The notes under the pieces were generated by a model. The model made no database searches. It was not told the DNA's origin and worked only from the letters and a program-made list of their open reading frames with translations. From contig NZ_JAFBEB010000003.1 in assembly GCF_016908525.1 (NCBI RefSeq), forward strand, positions 248,001 through 312,000: a DNA stretch of 64,000 bases, in the 5' to 3' direction. Both the position numbers and the translations under genes were made by a program. This DNA is from Brevibacillus fulvus (GTDB lineage Bacteria; Bacillota; Bacilli; Brevibacillales; Brevibacillaceae). The stretch's first letter is position 1; each line of letters begins with the position of its first letter. Below, one piece after another: positions 40,901 to 48,789 of the stretch.

Positions 40901-42064
40901 ATTTTTGACCGGGTGCGCAGCAATTTTGCTTTAGGGGTTTGCTTTGAACTGGCCGAGCCGGGCGATTATTATTTTGCCGTCGGCCGTCCCAGCAAACCGC
41001 CGGTAAATCTTCCAGAAGGCCGGGGGTTGGTCAAAGGAACGGTACCGCCGCTGGAATTCCAAACCGCCTTGCCAGCCAAAGGAGAAACAGAGACAGAGCG
41101 GATCGGCGCGATGCGATCGTTGATCCAGCAGATGGATGAAGCGTGGACAGGTGAGCGCGCCGCAGCAATCAAAACCTTGCCTGAGGAGATTTGGCTGGAG
41201 GATTTGCTTGCTCCGAATTTGCCAAGCGAGTTTGAACGAACAGCGGGCAAAAGCCGGTTGAAGGTCCCGATTGCTCTCGATATCGATGATCTGACGCCAT
41301 TTGCGGTTGACCTGGAGGACGGACCTTACTTTCTGGTAGGCAGTCCGCTGGAAGGCGGGAAAACTTCCCTGCTGCTGACCTGGATCTTGTCGCTTGCCAC
41401 TCACAACTCGCCGCGTCATCTCGACCTTTATTTGATTGATTACCGGCCAACGGCAAAAGGTTTGGCAGCCGTCCGCTCGCTTCCCCATGTCAAAGGTTAT
41501 GCTGACAAAGAGGAGGAAGTAAGAGAGATGTTGCAGCACCTGACACAGATGGTTGCCGGGCGCAACGCTACGGCGAAAGCGGAAGAGACGGGGCAAAGCG
41601 GCGAACTGCACGAGGAGCCGGCCATTGTTTTGGTGATCGATGACGCTGACCTGTTTTACCGGCAACTGACGGATTATCAGCTAAAGGATCAATTAACGCA
41701 ATTGCTGAGGCAAGGGCGCACCAAGCGAGTCTATGTAATGATCGCCGGTGTTCCCAATGATTTTCCGTACAGCAGCAATGACTGGCTTGCAGATATTAAA
41801 GGGATGCAGACCGGTTTTCTGCTGGCAAGTCTGGACAGCAACGATCTGTCTGTTTTCCGCATTCCGTCTACGGAGATGAATCATTATGCAACAAACAGTA
41901 AAATTCTCCCTTCCGGCCAAGGCTATTTCGCCAAACGTCGCTTCTGCAGAATCAAGGCAGCGTTGCCTTTTTCCGAGCAGCGTCCTCCTGCCGAGTGGGT
42001 GAAATGGCTGGATGCCTTTTGGCACCCGGCCGGGCAAAACGGCTGTATTGGCTTAGGTCAATAG
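37970..42064 (+). CDS. Type VII secretion FtsK/SpoIIIE ATPase (EssC/EccC-type), without FHA domains
   Basis: 1364 residues. A short cytoplasmic head is followed by two membrane helices (about 32-50 and 62-85), a charged coiled segment (about 88-130), a linker and three P-loop domains. D1: GTTGSGKSE (about 491) with IIIIDEFAQL. D2: GMPGTGKTT (about 834) with VVCIDGYL, lacking the usual catalytic Glu after Asp. D3: GSPLEGGKTS (about 1123) with LVIDDADLF. It drives export of WXG100-type substrates. Firmicute EssC/YukBA proteins normally start with two FHA domains; here they are absent, closer to actinobacterial EccC. GGAGGG precedes ATG 37970. Confidence 0.95.
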   Translation: MKSEFFQRSPRIKKQIPQKLIEVHSPPPHPVSPNFSVVSIIVPLIMTVVTISLYIYINTSMSRSSNPTYLYFQMISMGMMMVSYTIPFFVYLSNKRGYKKQLQERTKAYREQLEKHREELKASREEQRQILREIDPDPQTCLRKIVQRDSSLWERSPRDEDFLSLRLGIGERLSSVAVKVPKRMGYEQEPLLDEAEQLAQEYEMVPDVPIHLPLLKARVVGIVGQRADVLNTVRAIALQLVTHHSPDELKLGAFFHSQETEQWSWLRWVPHIWNDDRTIRYMANQKGPARQLLDTLYAELNRRRINKGELGGDKLQIPNWVFFLSAPHLVEDEPILPLLLKDAEAVGACTVLLADSKDSLPMHCSVIVEAGSNTAKLVETEAVNRQEAGGIEHHFTPDQVPLELVDQAARQLAPLRLKRSMSSELPKVLTLLDMFAVNRVEELDVLDKWKKNRYPQTLPVPVGVKAGGKLMVLNIHDKIERKGHGPHGLMAGTTGSGKSEVIQSIVASLAVHYHPHELAFLLIDYKGGGMSNTFHDLPHLVGAITNLEGGLIERAKVSLRAELVRRQRIFNEAGNLQHIDEYYQSPWRERHPLPHLIIIIDEFAQLKKDQPEFMNELISIAAIGRTLGVHLLLATQKPGGVVDDKIWSNSRFRICLRVQDDADSREMLKLPNAAWITTPGRGYLQVGSNEEFELVQYAWSGAPYQPDRAARERQLKVVKVELNGQRSAFAIKGQEQAAETTAGGQKQLQALIGHLSRLAKQEGIASLPGPWLPPLPTTLFLEDLYAADGSGWNGRGWRHTERWLEAPVGLVDDLANQKQEPLVISLEEGHLPIYGMPGTGKTTFVQTLILSLALRYSPKDLHMYVLDFGRMMRDFAKLPHIGSVIQDDERDKVQRLFRFLLRELTRRRELLANVGAKTLTAYRQATGDEIPAIVVCIDGYLNFRNAYEQENMQLEQLLREGGSVGIIFVVTANRITDIFDRVRSNFALGVCFELAEPGDYYFAVGRPSKPPVNLPEGRGLVKGTVPPLEFQTALPAKGETETERIGAMRSLIQQMDEAWTGERAAAIKTLPEEIWLEDLLAPNLPSEFERTAGKSRLKVPIALDIDDLTPFAVDLEDGPYFLVGSPLEGGKTSLLLTWILSLATHNSPRHLDLYLIDYRPTAKGLAAVRSLPHVKGYADKEEEVREMLQHLTQMVAGRNATAKAEETGQSGELHEEPAIVLVIDDADLFYRQLTDYQLKDQLTQLLRQGRTKRVYVMIAGVPNDFPYSSNDWLADIKGMQTGFLLASLDSNDLSVFRIPSTEMNHYATNSKILPSGQGYFAKRRFCRIKAALPFSEQRPPAEWVKWLDAFWHPAGQNGCIGLGQ

Positions 42065-42206
42065 TCGGTTTGCAAAGTTGTCCGAAAAAAACAGATTTGG
42101 TAGTATATTCCCATTTTTGGTAATATTTTAAAATTGAATTGAATCTTTTTGTTTCCCCTTGTTACTATTGAACAGAAGGAAAAAAGAAAAAGATGGAGGT
42201 TGAAGT

Positions 42207-42479
42207 ATGGCGCAGCGTATTCTTATTACCCCCGATCAGGTGGATGCTGTTGCAGCTCAGTTCAGACAAGGAAGAGAAGAAAGCCAGCAAATCATTGATC
42301 GCCTGAACCAACAGGTACAAAATATGGAAGGTCAATGGGATGGGATGACAAAGCAAAGATTCTTCCAAGAGTTCCAGGAAGCAAAAAAATCGATGGACAA
42401 TTTTACGCAACTGCTGGAGAGCATCTCTCAAGAGTTGACACACATTGCCAATAAATTCCGTCAAGCGGACAACGGTTGA
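42207..42479 (+). CDS. WXG100-family secreted protein (EsxA-like)
   Basis: 90 residues, the normal length. It has two helices joined by the turn W44-D-G, and a C-terminal F-R-Q-A-D in place of the YxxxD/E secretion signal. It starts MAQRILITPDQV, like the long WXG100-headed protein at 32555. It is exported by the EssC-type ATPase encoded just upstream, probably as a dimer. A good ribosome site (GATGGAGG) and a terminator directly after suggest high, separate expression. Confidence 0.95.
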   Translation: MAQRILITPDQVDAVAAQFRQGREESQQIIDRLNQQVQNMEGQWDGMTKQRFFQEFQEAKKSMDNFTQLLESISQELTHIANKFRQADNG

Positions 42480-42490
42480 TAATAGAAAAG

Positions 42491-42519
42491 GACTAGGTGT
42501 AGGTCTGCCTAGTCTTTTT
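42491..42519 (+). terminator. Terminator after the WXG100 gene
   Basis: GACTAGG / CCTAGTC stem with a 10-base loop, then five T. It separates the small secreted protein from the kinase gene. Confidence 0.8.
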
Positions 42520-42572
42520 CATTGCTGTCCGTTATCCCAGAAACTGCAAGGAGTTGCGGGAGGCGTTTTGCT

Positions 42573-44669
42573 ATGGCATTCAAACCTAATGTTGGTGAGG
42601 AGATTACCTTAGGGGGGATTACTTATACGGTTGGGGAACATCCAATGGCGCCGGGGATTCCTTATGGACAAGAAGGCCGCCAGGGCACGGTTTATCAGTT
42701 AATCCCCAAAATCGAAACAAGCACCGGTTGGAAAGCAATGAAAGTTTTTCGCAGTCATTATCGTCATCCGAAACTGGTTTATTTGTCGGAACAGTTGGGC
42801 AAGTATGCGCAAATGCCGGGCTTGTTAGCCTGTGAACGGTTCGTCGTTACCCCGCAGCAAAATGGCGAACTGCTCAGTCAATATCGCGAGCTCATTTATG
42901 CGGTTGTCATGCCGTGGATTGAGGGACCGACCTGGATGGACATGATTTTGGAAAAACGGGAGATCAGCAAGCGGGACAGCCTGCTGCTTGCGCGTTCGCT
43001 GGCCAAGGTATTGTCCGGAATGGAGCAGCGCGGATTGGCTCACTGTGATTTGTCCGGTGCCAATATTATTTTGCCGCGCATGGTCAAGGACAGCATTGAA
43101 GACGGGTTTTCATATGTAGAACTGGTTGACGTGGAGCAGATGTATACACCGCAGCTGGACCAGCCTGATGTGCTGCTGGGGGCATCGCCCGGATATGACA
43201 GCATTTATTCACGGCACACGGAACAGTGGAATCACGACGCCGATCGATTCGCCGGGGCTGTCTTGCTGGCGGAAATGCTTGGCTGGTCTGATCCGCAGGT
43301 TCGTGATATGGCCTGGGGCGACAGCTACTTTATGCCGGAAGAAGTGCAGGGAGAAAATGAGCGGTACGAGGTTCTCCGCGAATCGCTCCGAACACACTGG
43401 GGCGAAGCGGTCGGCTCGTTGTTTGAACAGGCGTGGAACAGCCAGCAATTGAACGAGTGCCCTACATTTGGCGAGTGGTTGCTGGAACTGATGGAACTGG
43501 ATCACCACAGGCCGGCGCCGTCGTCTTCCACCTCCTCGCCGGCGCAAAGCTGGATGCCTCCGTTGCCGCCCATTGAGCCTGCACAGACTGCCCAGCCCGA
43601 ACAGCCTGTCAATACGGTAAGCGCTTATTTGCAGCTGGAACAAGGCAAAGAGCTGGAGAAGCAAGGAAAGCTGGAAGCTGCCTTGGATGTGTATCGGTCA
43701 TTGCAGCGGACGTTGCCGTTCAACCATGCGTTGGCGCAAGATCTGGTCATGATGGTCCATGAGCTGGAAGCGCGGATTGAAGCGAGGCGGCTGTTGGGGC
43801 AGCGGGAAGAGAAGCCGCTTGCGGAGGAACCGCCGCAGCGCGGCAAACGCAAGATTTGGCTCATCTCCGCGGTATCCGTTCTGCTGGTGTTTGGCTGTGC
43901 CGGTTACGCCTGGTCGCAAATCGAAGCGAAAAAAGCAGCCGAAGCCGCCAAACAGCAGGAGGCGCAACAGAAGTTGCAGGAACTGTTTGCCCAGCAACAG
44001 GAAGAAGAGCGAAAACAACAGGAGGCAGCGCAGTTGGCCGCGGCAAGGCAAGCGGAGCAGGCAGCAAAACAGCAGGCCGAACAAACAGCGGCAAGGCAAG
44101 CGGCCGAAGCGCAGAAACAACAGCAGGAGTTGCCCGAACAGCAAACACGGACTGCCCAGCAACAGGCGGAGGAAGCGGCCAAACAGGCCGAAGCGGAAGC
44201 CCGGAAAAAACAGCAGGCGGAATTGGCCGCGGCTAAGGAACGAGCGCGACAATCGGCGCTTCGTCAGCAGCAACAGAAAAAACAGGCGCAATTGCAGGCG
44301 CAAAAACAGGCCGAATTGAAGCAACTGCAGCAGCAAAAGCAGCTGGCAGAACAAAAGCGGCAACAAGAGATGGCCTCTGGGGCCAACCTGATCGCCAAGC
44401 AGAAAAGCGGCTTGTGGGGATATGTGAAACGAAATGAGCTGGGGCAGGAACAAGTGGTCATCCCTTATCAGTATGATTTTGCCGCTCCTTTTTCCGAAGG
44501 GTTGGGGATGGTCAAGAAAAACGGGCAGTTCGGCTATGTCAATACAGGCGGTCAAGTCGCCATCCCGCTTCGCTATGACTGGGCGACATCTTTTAAGAAT
44601 GGCCGGGCTACCGTGAAGCAAAATGGAGAAAATCTGGTCATTAATAAAAATGGTGAGGTTGTGAAATGA
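42573..44669 (+). CDS. Membrane protein kinase with coiled coil and WG repeats
   Basis: 698 residues. A kinase-like domain (about 1-310) keeps the key residues: glycine loop GQEGRQGTVYQL, Lys in WKAMKVF, catalytic loop HCDLSGANI (Asp and Asn kept, HCD for HRD) and the metal Asp in LVDVEQM (DVE for DFG), so it may be active. A Pro/Ser linker and a TPR-like piece (about 350-400) precede one membrane helix (about 427-449), then an Ala/Gln/Glu/Lys coiled coil (about 450-600) and two WG repeats (GLWGYVKRN, FGYVNTGG). In Firmicute systems EssB has a cytoplasmic pseudokinase-like domain and one helix; this may be its active counterpart, and the third member of a vWA-PP2C-kinase set. GGGAGG precedes ATG 42573. 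Confidence 0.82.
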   Translation: MAFKPNVGEEITLGGITYTVGEHPMAPGIPYGQEGRQGTVYQLIPKIETSTGWKAMKVFRSHYRHPKLVYLSEQLGKYAQMPGLLACERFVVTPQQNGELLSQYRELIYAVVMPWIEGPTWMDMILEKREISKRDSLLLARSLAKVLSGMEQRGLAHCDLSGANIILPRMVKDSIEDGFSYVELVDVEQMYTPQLDQPDVLLGASPGYDSIYSRHTEQWNHDADRFAGAVLLAEMLGWSDPQVRDMAWGDSYFMPEEVQGENERYEVLRESLRTHWGEAVGSLFEQAWNSQQLNECPTFGEWLLELMELDHHRPAPSSSTSSPAQSWMPPLPPIEPAQTAQPEQPVNTVSAYLQLEQGKELEKQGKLEAALDVYRSLQRTLPFNHALAQDLVMMVHELEARIEARRLLGQREEKPLAEEPPQRGKRKIWLISAVSVLLVFGCAGYAWSQIEAKKAAEAAKQQEAQQKLQELFAQQQEEERKQQEAAQLAAARQAEQAAKQQAEQTAARQAAEAQKQQQELPEQQTRTAQQQAEEAAKQAEAEARKKQQAELAAAKERARQSALRQQQQKKQAQLQAQKQAELKQLQQQKQLAEQKRQQEMASGANLIAKQKSGLWGYVKRNELGQEQVVIPYQYDFAAPFSEGLGMVKKNGQFGYVNTGGQVAIPLRYDWATSFKNGRATVKQNGENLVINKNGEVVK

Positions 44670-45772
44670 GGAAACAGAGAAACAAGGTATGGATGATCGT
44701 TTTGTTGGTTTTGACGCTGTTGACAAGCTTGAGCAAGGGAGTGCAAGCGGCCAAACTCCCGAATGAGAATTGGGCCAAAGAGTACATTGAGTTTTTGTTT
44801 CGGACCGATATCGTATCTGATCCTACCTGGTTGTATCAACCGGATCGTCTCATTACGAAGGAAGAAGGCCTGGCCCTGGTTGGCCGTTTGCTGAAAGTGG
44901 TCTATGGTCCCTTAAGCGAGGGGGCATATACGAACCGAACCGACTATCGGGCGGTATACAAACAGGAGATTGATCAACTGGCCGGACAAATCGATATGCT
45001 GGTCAATATCGAACAGAAAAAGACAAGCAAACTGCAGCCCGGGGAAAAAATGTTGTACTATTTGCATTTGTCTGCGATGGGGCAGCCGATGAAACAGCCT
45101 TTGCGCTACAACAGCGATTGGTGGTTGTCTGCCGCCCACTTGCAGCAAAGCATGACGAGAGAAGAACTAAGCATGGTGCTCAGCCATGTGTTGGCGCCGC
45201 AGATCGACCGGGCAGCGAATCGTTCGACGGGAATCGAGCAGTTGTACGACGACCTTTACAACTGGAAAGGAAACAATCTTTACCGCGACACAGTTACCCT
45301 GTTTCCGTCCGTCCTGAAAAGCTACAAAATATTTCAAGCGGATGCCGACTTTCAGCCGAAACAAGCGGTGACTCGCGGTCAATACGCCGTCGTCTTGAAA
45401 CGGTTATATGATTTGCTAACGGGAGAACACCAGCGGATTGCCGGGGGTGTGGCGGAACAAGCCGATCAAATCAACGTGTTGCTAAGCGCGGCCTCTTACG
45501 CGTACCAGCGGGGAGATCGTCAGCAGCTGACAAAATTTTTCAGCGATAAGGCGATCAGTCAGTTGGAGAAGATCAGACCGATGCCATTCCATCAATATTA
45601 CGGTGAATTGACGGTCGGTGAGACGAGCGCAAGCGAGATCAGTTTGAGCGGCTTCTATCGGTCCAGCCAGATGGGGAATTACCAAATCGATTACCGGCTG
45701 GTCAAACCGGCAGAGCAAGCTAAGGCGCCATATGGCTGGATAATCGATTCATTCAACTATATCCAACGCTGA
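44666..45772 (+). CDS. Secreted SLH-like protein of the type VII locus
   Basis: 368 residues. A signal peptide (about 1-28, ending GVQAA) is followed by two or three SLH-like segments: ENWAKEYIEFLFRTDIVSD...YQPDRLITKEEGL (about 33-75) and FPSVLKSYKIFQADADFQPKQAVTRGQYAVVLKRL (about 215-250). A C-terminal NTF2-like region (DQINVLLSAASYAYQRGD onward) follows. SLH domains bind pyruvylated wall polymers, so the protein should sit in the cell wall. Its ATG overlaps the kinase stop by four bases (ATGA), so it is co-translated with the kinase and could form an outer part of the same complex (inference). Confidence 0.78.
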   Translation: MRKQRNKVWMIVLLVLTLLTSLSKGVQAAKLPNENWAKEYIEFLFRTDIVSDPTWLYQPDRLITKEEGLALVGRLLKVVYGPLSEGAYTNRTDYRAVYKQEIDQLAGQIDMLVNIEQKKTSKLQPGEKMLYYLHLSAMGQPMKQPLRYNSDWWLSAAHLQQSMTREELSMVLSHVLAPQIDRAANRSTGIEQLYDDLYNWKGNNLYRDTVTLFPSVLKSYKIFQADADFQPKQAVTRGQYAVVLKRLYDLLTGEHQRIAGGVAEQADQINVLLSAASYAYQRGDRQQLTKFFSDKAISQLEKIRPMPFHQYYGELTVGETSASEISLSGFYRSSQMGNYQIDYRLVKPAEQAKAPYGWIIDSFNYIQR

Positions 45773-45775
45773 CCT

Positions 45776-45813
45776 AAAAACGCTTCCGTCATGTGAACAA
45801 CGGAAGCGTTTTT
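45776..45813. terminator. Terminator at the end of the type VII locus
   Basis: AAAAACGCTTCCGT / ACGGAAGCGTTTTT stem with a 10-base loop. It also serves the convergent yfhP-like gene. Confidence 0.88.
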
Positions 45814-45840
45814 GCTGTCTTGTTTTGCTCTCTTGATAGT

Positions 45841-46842
45841 TTAATTTAACTGAATTTCTTTCTCGGGGTTCAATTTCTTCGCCAACTGTTCCTCGCCGCG
45901 ATGGAGCCATCCGGTGAAAGAATCCCGAACTTTCATGTTTTTGTCCAGATAAACGGCGGCGATCAATTTGTAGTGGCTTTTTCCTGCTGAACGGGAGCGA
46001 TAACGCAAATCGATCCAGCGCACTTCATAGCCGAAATCATGTTGCTTCACTTCCGGATGAGCAAACTCGGTGAACGAAAGAAACGATCTGACCTTCTGAT
46101 CTTGTTTGGCGATTGTGACCACGGCCGATTCCGGTTTGATCGCAAACGTGTCCAAAATGATCGGTTCCCCATGATTCAACTCTCCGACGTACCAATGTTG
46201 TTCGGATTTGACCACAAAAGTCCATTGATTCCACGAATGCGTCGGAATCACCGTGTAGGTGCCGCTGACGCCCAATTCTTGCCGGAGCAAGTCACAGGCT
46301 TTCTTTTGCGCCTGATAACGCCAAATGTAGTAAAATGTAAGCAGGAGATAAATGAGCAAAAAGGTGCGGCCCGGTTCGGCACCGTAAGCCCACAACAGCA
46401 GACCGAGCACATGCAGGCCAAACATCAATGGATCAAAAATAAAGATAACATTGAGCCGAATCCATCTGCGAGTGAACGGATAGAGACCTTGGGTGCCGTA
46501 GGAATTGAACAGATCGACAAAGACGTGCAAGCCTACAGCGACAAACGTCCAAGCGAGCAAGTGCGCCCAATGGAGCTGCGGCGAAAGCGCCTGAAGCAGG
46601 CCGAAAATGGCAATTGTCCAGAGAAACACAGCTGGAATGGAATGGGACAGACCGCGATGATTGCGGATGTATGCGGCACTTCCAAAAATGCGGGTAAACC
46701 CGTCAAGATCCGGAGCTTGGGACCCAATCACCGTAGCCAATAAAACGGCTTCGGACAATCCCGGGGAAGCGGCGACAACCGGATCGAGATGAGCCAACCC
46801 TGCCAATGCAAACCCCATCGCAAAATGAGTGGCGGTATCCAT
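45841..46842 (-). CDS. Membrane-bound metal-dependent hydrolase, YfhP/YdjM-like
   Basis: 333 residues. The N-terminal half has 4-5 hydrophobic helices with the metal-binding pattern MDTATHFAMGFALAG, SQAPDLDGFTRIFG and YIRNHRGLSHS, typical of the YdjM/YfhP membrane hydrolases. A soluble beta-rich half follows (about 190-333). Divergent from mutY, as in Bacillus where yfhP neighbours mutY (yfhQ). Reaction unknown. Confidence 0.88.
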   Translation of the reverse strand: MDTATHFAMGFALAGLAHLDPVVAASPGLSEAVLLATVIGSQAPDLDGFTRIFGSAAYIRNHRGLSHSIPAVFLWTIAIFGLLQALSPQLHWAHLLAWTFVAVGLHVFVDLFNSYGTQGLYPFTRRWIRLNVIFIFDPLMFGLHVLGLLLWAYGAEPGRTFLLIYLLLTFYYIWRYQAQKKACDLLRQELGVSGTYTVIPTHSWNQWTFVVKSEQHWYVGELNHGEPIILDTFAIKPESAVVTIAKQDQKVRSFLSFTEFAHPEVKQHDFGYEVRWIDLRYRSRSAGKSHYKLIAAVYLDKNMKVRDSFTGWLHRGEEQLAKKLNPEKEIQLN

Positions 46843-47063
46843 GCAGTGTAAATTCTCCTTTCCAAAGGTAGGTTCTATCCATTACCTCAAAACAGGCTGC
46901 CGCCTGTGAAGCAACTGACAACTGTATTGTGGTTTTATTTATTATAACGCCTTCCGGAACAGATTTCCTGCCGAAAGTCTGAAAAGGGAAAAAAAGATCA
47001 TGCAAGGTTGAGTGCTTCTGATTTGGGCAATTCATTACGACAAGACAAAGTGCGCAAGGAAGG

Positions 47064-48203
47064 ATGACGCAGAACAGAATGGCAGAAAAAAAAGCGAAGC
47101 AACAAAACAGCAAACTACCTGAAGAATTTGAAGTGTTTGGCTTTGCCAATGATTTGCTGGCCTGGTATGACGCGCAAAAACGCGATTTGCCCTGGCGGAT
47201 CAACCGAGATCCGTATCGGGTCTGGGTGTCGGAGATTATGCTTCAGCAAACGAGAGTGGAGACGGTAAAGCCCTATTACCAAAACTTTATGGAGAAGTTC
47301 CCCACGATTGAAGCGTTGGCGGATGCTCCTGAAGAAGAAGTGTTAAAGGCGTGGGAAGGATTAGGCTACTATTCCCGGGCAAGAAATCTGCAGGCGGCGG
47401 CGCGCGAAGTGAAAGAACAATACAACGGAATCGTTCCGGACACATTGGAGGAAATTTCTCGCCTGAAAGGAATCGGTCCCTACACGGCGGGGGCGATTTT
47501 AAGCATTGCCTATGAAAAGGCGGAACCGGCGGTTGATGGCAATGTGATGCGGGTTTTTTCCCGATTGTTGCTGATGGAAGACGACATCGCCAAACCGGCG
47601 ACGAGAGTCAAGTTCGAACAGCTTGTCCGGCAGACGATCCCCGACGGGCGGGCGGGCGATTTCAACCAGGCGTTGATGGAACTGGGCGCTCTGGTTTGTT
47701 TGCCGCGTACGCCGCAATGTTTGACCTGCCCCGTTTTTGATTATTGCCTGGCGCGTAAAGAAGGGGTTCAACACGACCTGCCGGTCAAAGGAAAAGCGAA
47801 ACCGCCTCGTCCGGTGGACATGCTGGTCGCAGTCATCGCCAATGGAGATCAACTTTTAATCAGAAAACGTCCGGAACAAGGGCTGCTGGCAGGCATGTGG
47901 GAATACCCTATGGTGGAAAAAGCGGCAAGCCGAAATGAGCAAGATCAGCTGTATGATTGGCTGTTGGAGCGCTATGGGATTGAAGCGGACATTGAGCAAA
48001 AATTGACGCGAATCGAGCATACTTTTTCTCATCTGCACTGGCAGCTCGAAGTGTATTGGTGCGAGCCGATTGCGATGGAAGAGCTGTCATTTTGGCCGGA
48101 TCAAGCAAAATTCGTGCCGTTTTCCCAGCTGAGCGAGTATGTATTTCCGGTTGCCCACGCCAAAATTACCGAATGGCTCAAAAACCACGGGAAGCAAGCT
48201 TGA
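47064..48203 (+). CDS. mutY: A/G-specific adenine DNA glycosylase
   Basis: 379 residues. HhH-GPD domain with the catalytic Glu in QQTRVETV, hairpin LKGIGPYTAGAIL and catalytic Asp in VDGNVMRVFSR. An iron-sulfur ligand set C-x6-C-x2-C-x5-C (CLPRTPQC, LTC, PVFDYC) follows, and then a NUDIX-like 8-oxoG recognition domain (IRKRPEQGLLAGMWEYPMVE). It removes adenine opposite 8-oxoguanine. The start is uncertain: AAGGAAGG touches ATG 47064, while ATG 47079 is 15 bases away. It ends at a strong terminator. Confidence 0.96.
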   Translation: MTQNRMAEKKAKQQNSKLPEEFEVFGFANDLLAWYDAQKRDLPWRINRDPYRVWVSEIMLQQTRVETVKPYYQNFMEKFPTIEALADAPEEEVLKAWEGLGYYSRARNLQAAAREVKEQYNGIVPDTLEEISRLKGIGPYTAGAILSIAYEKAEPAVDGNVMRVFSRLLLMEDDIAKPATRVKFEQLVRQTIPDGRAGDFNQALMELGALVCLPRTPQCLTCPVFDYCLARKEGVQHDLPVKGKAKPPRPVDMLVAVIANGDQLLIRKRPEQGLLAGMWEYPMVEKAASRNEQDQLYDWLLERYGIEADIEQKLTRIEHTFSHLHWQLEVYWCEPIAMEELSFWPDQAKFVPFSQLSEYVFPVAHAKITEWLKNHGKQA

Positions 48204-48232
48204 ACTTAAACCCCATTCCGGGAAAAGATGAT

Positions 48233-48265
48233 AGCGAGCAGGAATGAACACTGCTCGCTTTTTTA
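48233..48265 (+). terminator. mutY terminator
   Basis: AGCGAGCAG / CTGCTCGCT stem with a 9-base loop, then six T. Confidence 0.9.
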
Positions 48266-48288
48266 TCCTCGGGCAAACGGCTGAAGCC

Positions 48289-48450
48289 CTACATTCCGGA
48301 AAAGTAGCGGGGCAATGAAGCCAGCAGATTGCGCCGTTCGTTTTCCAGTTGCTCCAGCAGTTGCATTTGCCGGTATTTCATGTATTGTTTCTCCGCGCTG
48401 ACGACGCGTTTATCAATCACGATTGTAAAGAAGATCAATGGAATCACCAT
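48289..48450 (-). CDS. YrzI-like micro-protein, copy 2
   Basis: 53 residues starting MVIPLIFFTIVIDKRVVSAE. A hydrophobic N-terminal strand or helix (I/V-rich) is followed by a charged helix YRQMQLLEQLENERRNLL. It resembles small Bacillus YrzI proteins and the equally long protein encoded at 48593. GGAGGA lies nine bases before the ATG at 48450. Function unknown; membrane association is likely. Confidence 0.6.
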   Translation of the reverse strand: MVIPLIFFTIVIDKRVVSAEKQYMKYRQMQLLEQLENERRNLLASLPRYFSGM

Positions 48451-48494
48451 GCCATCCATTCCTCCTCGGTTCCCACTCTCATCAGCAAGCATAG

Positions 48495-48566
48495 TCAGGT
48501 GCCGTGTATCGATTTTACCCCTGTTAATTTCATCATTTGTTTTCGCTGTTTGTTGTGCATATTCAT
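48495..48566 (-). CDS. 23-residue basic micro-ORF between two YrzI-like genes
   Basis: MNMHNKQRKQMMKLTGVKSI followed by HGT and stop. It has a strong GGAGGAGTG ribosome site. It is too short to assign and may be a real small peptide of the YrzI-like cluster. Confidence 0.35.
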   Translation of the reverse strand: MNMHNKQRKQMMKLTGVKSIHGT

Positions 48567-48592
48567 CACTCCTCCAGAGCAAGGTATCAACC

Positions 48593-48754
48593 TTAGAAAC
48601 GGGTAACAAATTCCGGATACTCAGCCGCTTTCAGCTGTTCGTCGAGTTCGCGCTGCTTTAACAGCGATTCCTGTTGGTGTTGAATCCAGCGCTGTTCGGC
48701 AGTCGGTTTGTTTTTTTCGATTTTGACGGTGAAAAACAGTAAATTAACGATCAT
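48593..48754 (-). CDS. YrzI-like micro-protein, copy 1
   Basis: 53 residues starting MIVNLLFFTVKIEKNKPTAE. It has the same plan as the copy at 48289: a hydrophobic beginning with FFTVxI, then a charged helix QQESLLKQRELDEQLKAAE. This matches the YrzI family pattern. GAAAGGAGGGAGC precedes the ATG at 48754. The cluster of three micro-ORFs is read leftward from a region with a bidirectional terminator. Confidence 0.62.
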   Translation of the reverse strand: MIVNLLFFTVKIEKNKPTAEQRWIQHQQESLLKQRELDEQLKAAEYPEFVTRF

Positions 48755-48789
48755 GCTGCTCCCTCCTTTCCAGCGTGATAAATATATAG

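Noticed and set aside
43856-44319. Several long reading frames rich in Ser/Arg/Gln or Leu/Phe on both strands
   Set aside because: They are by-products of the Gln/Ala/Glu-rich coiled-coil repeats of the kinase gene and have no ribosome sites.
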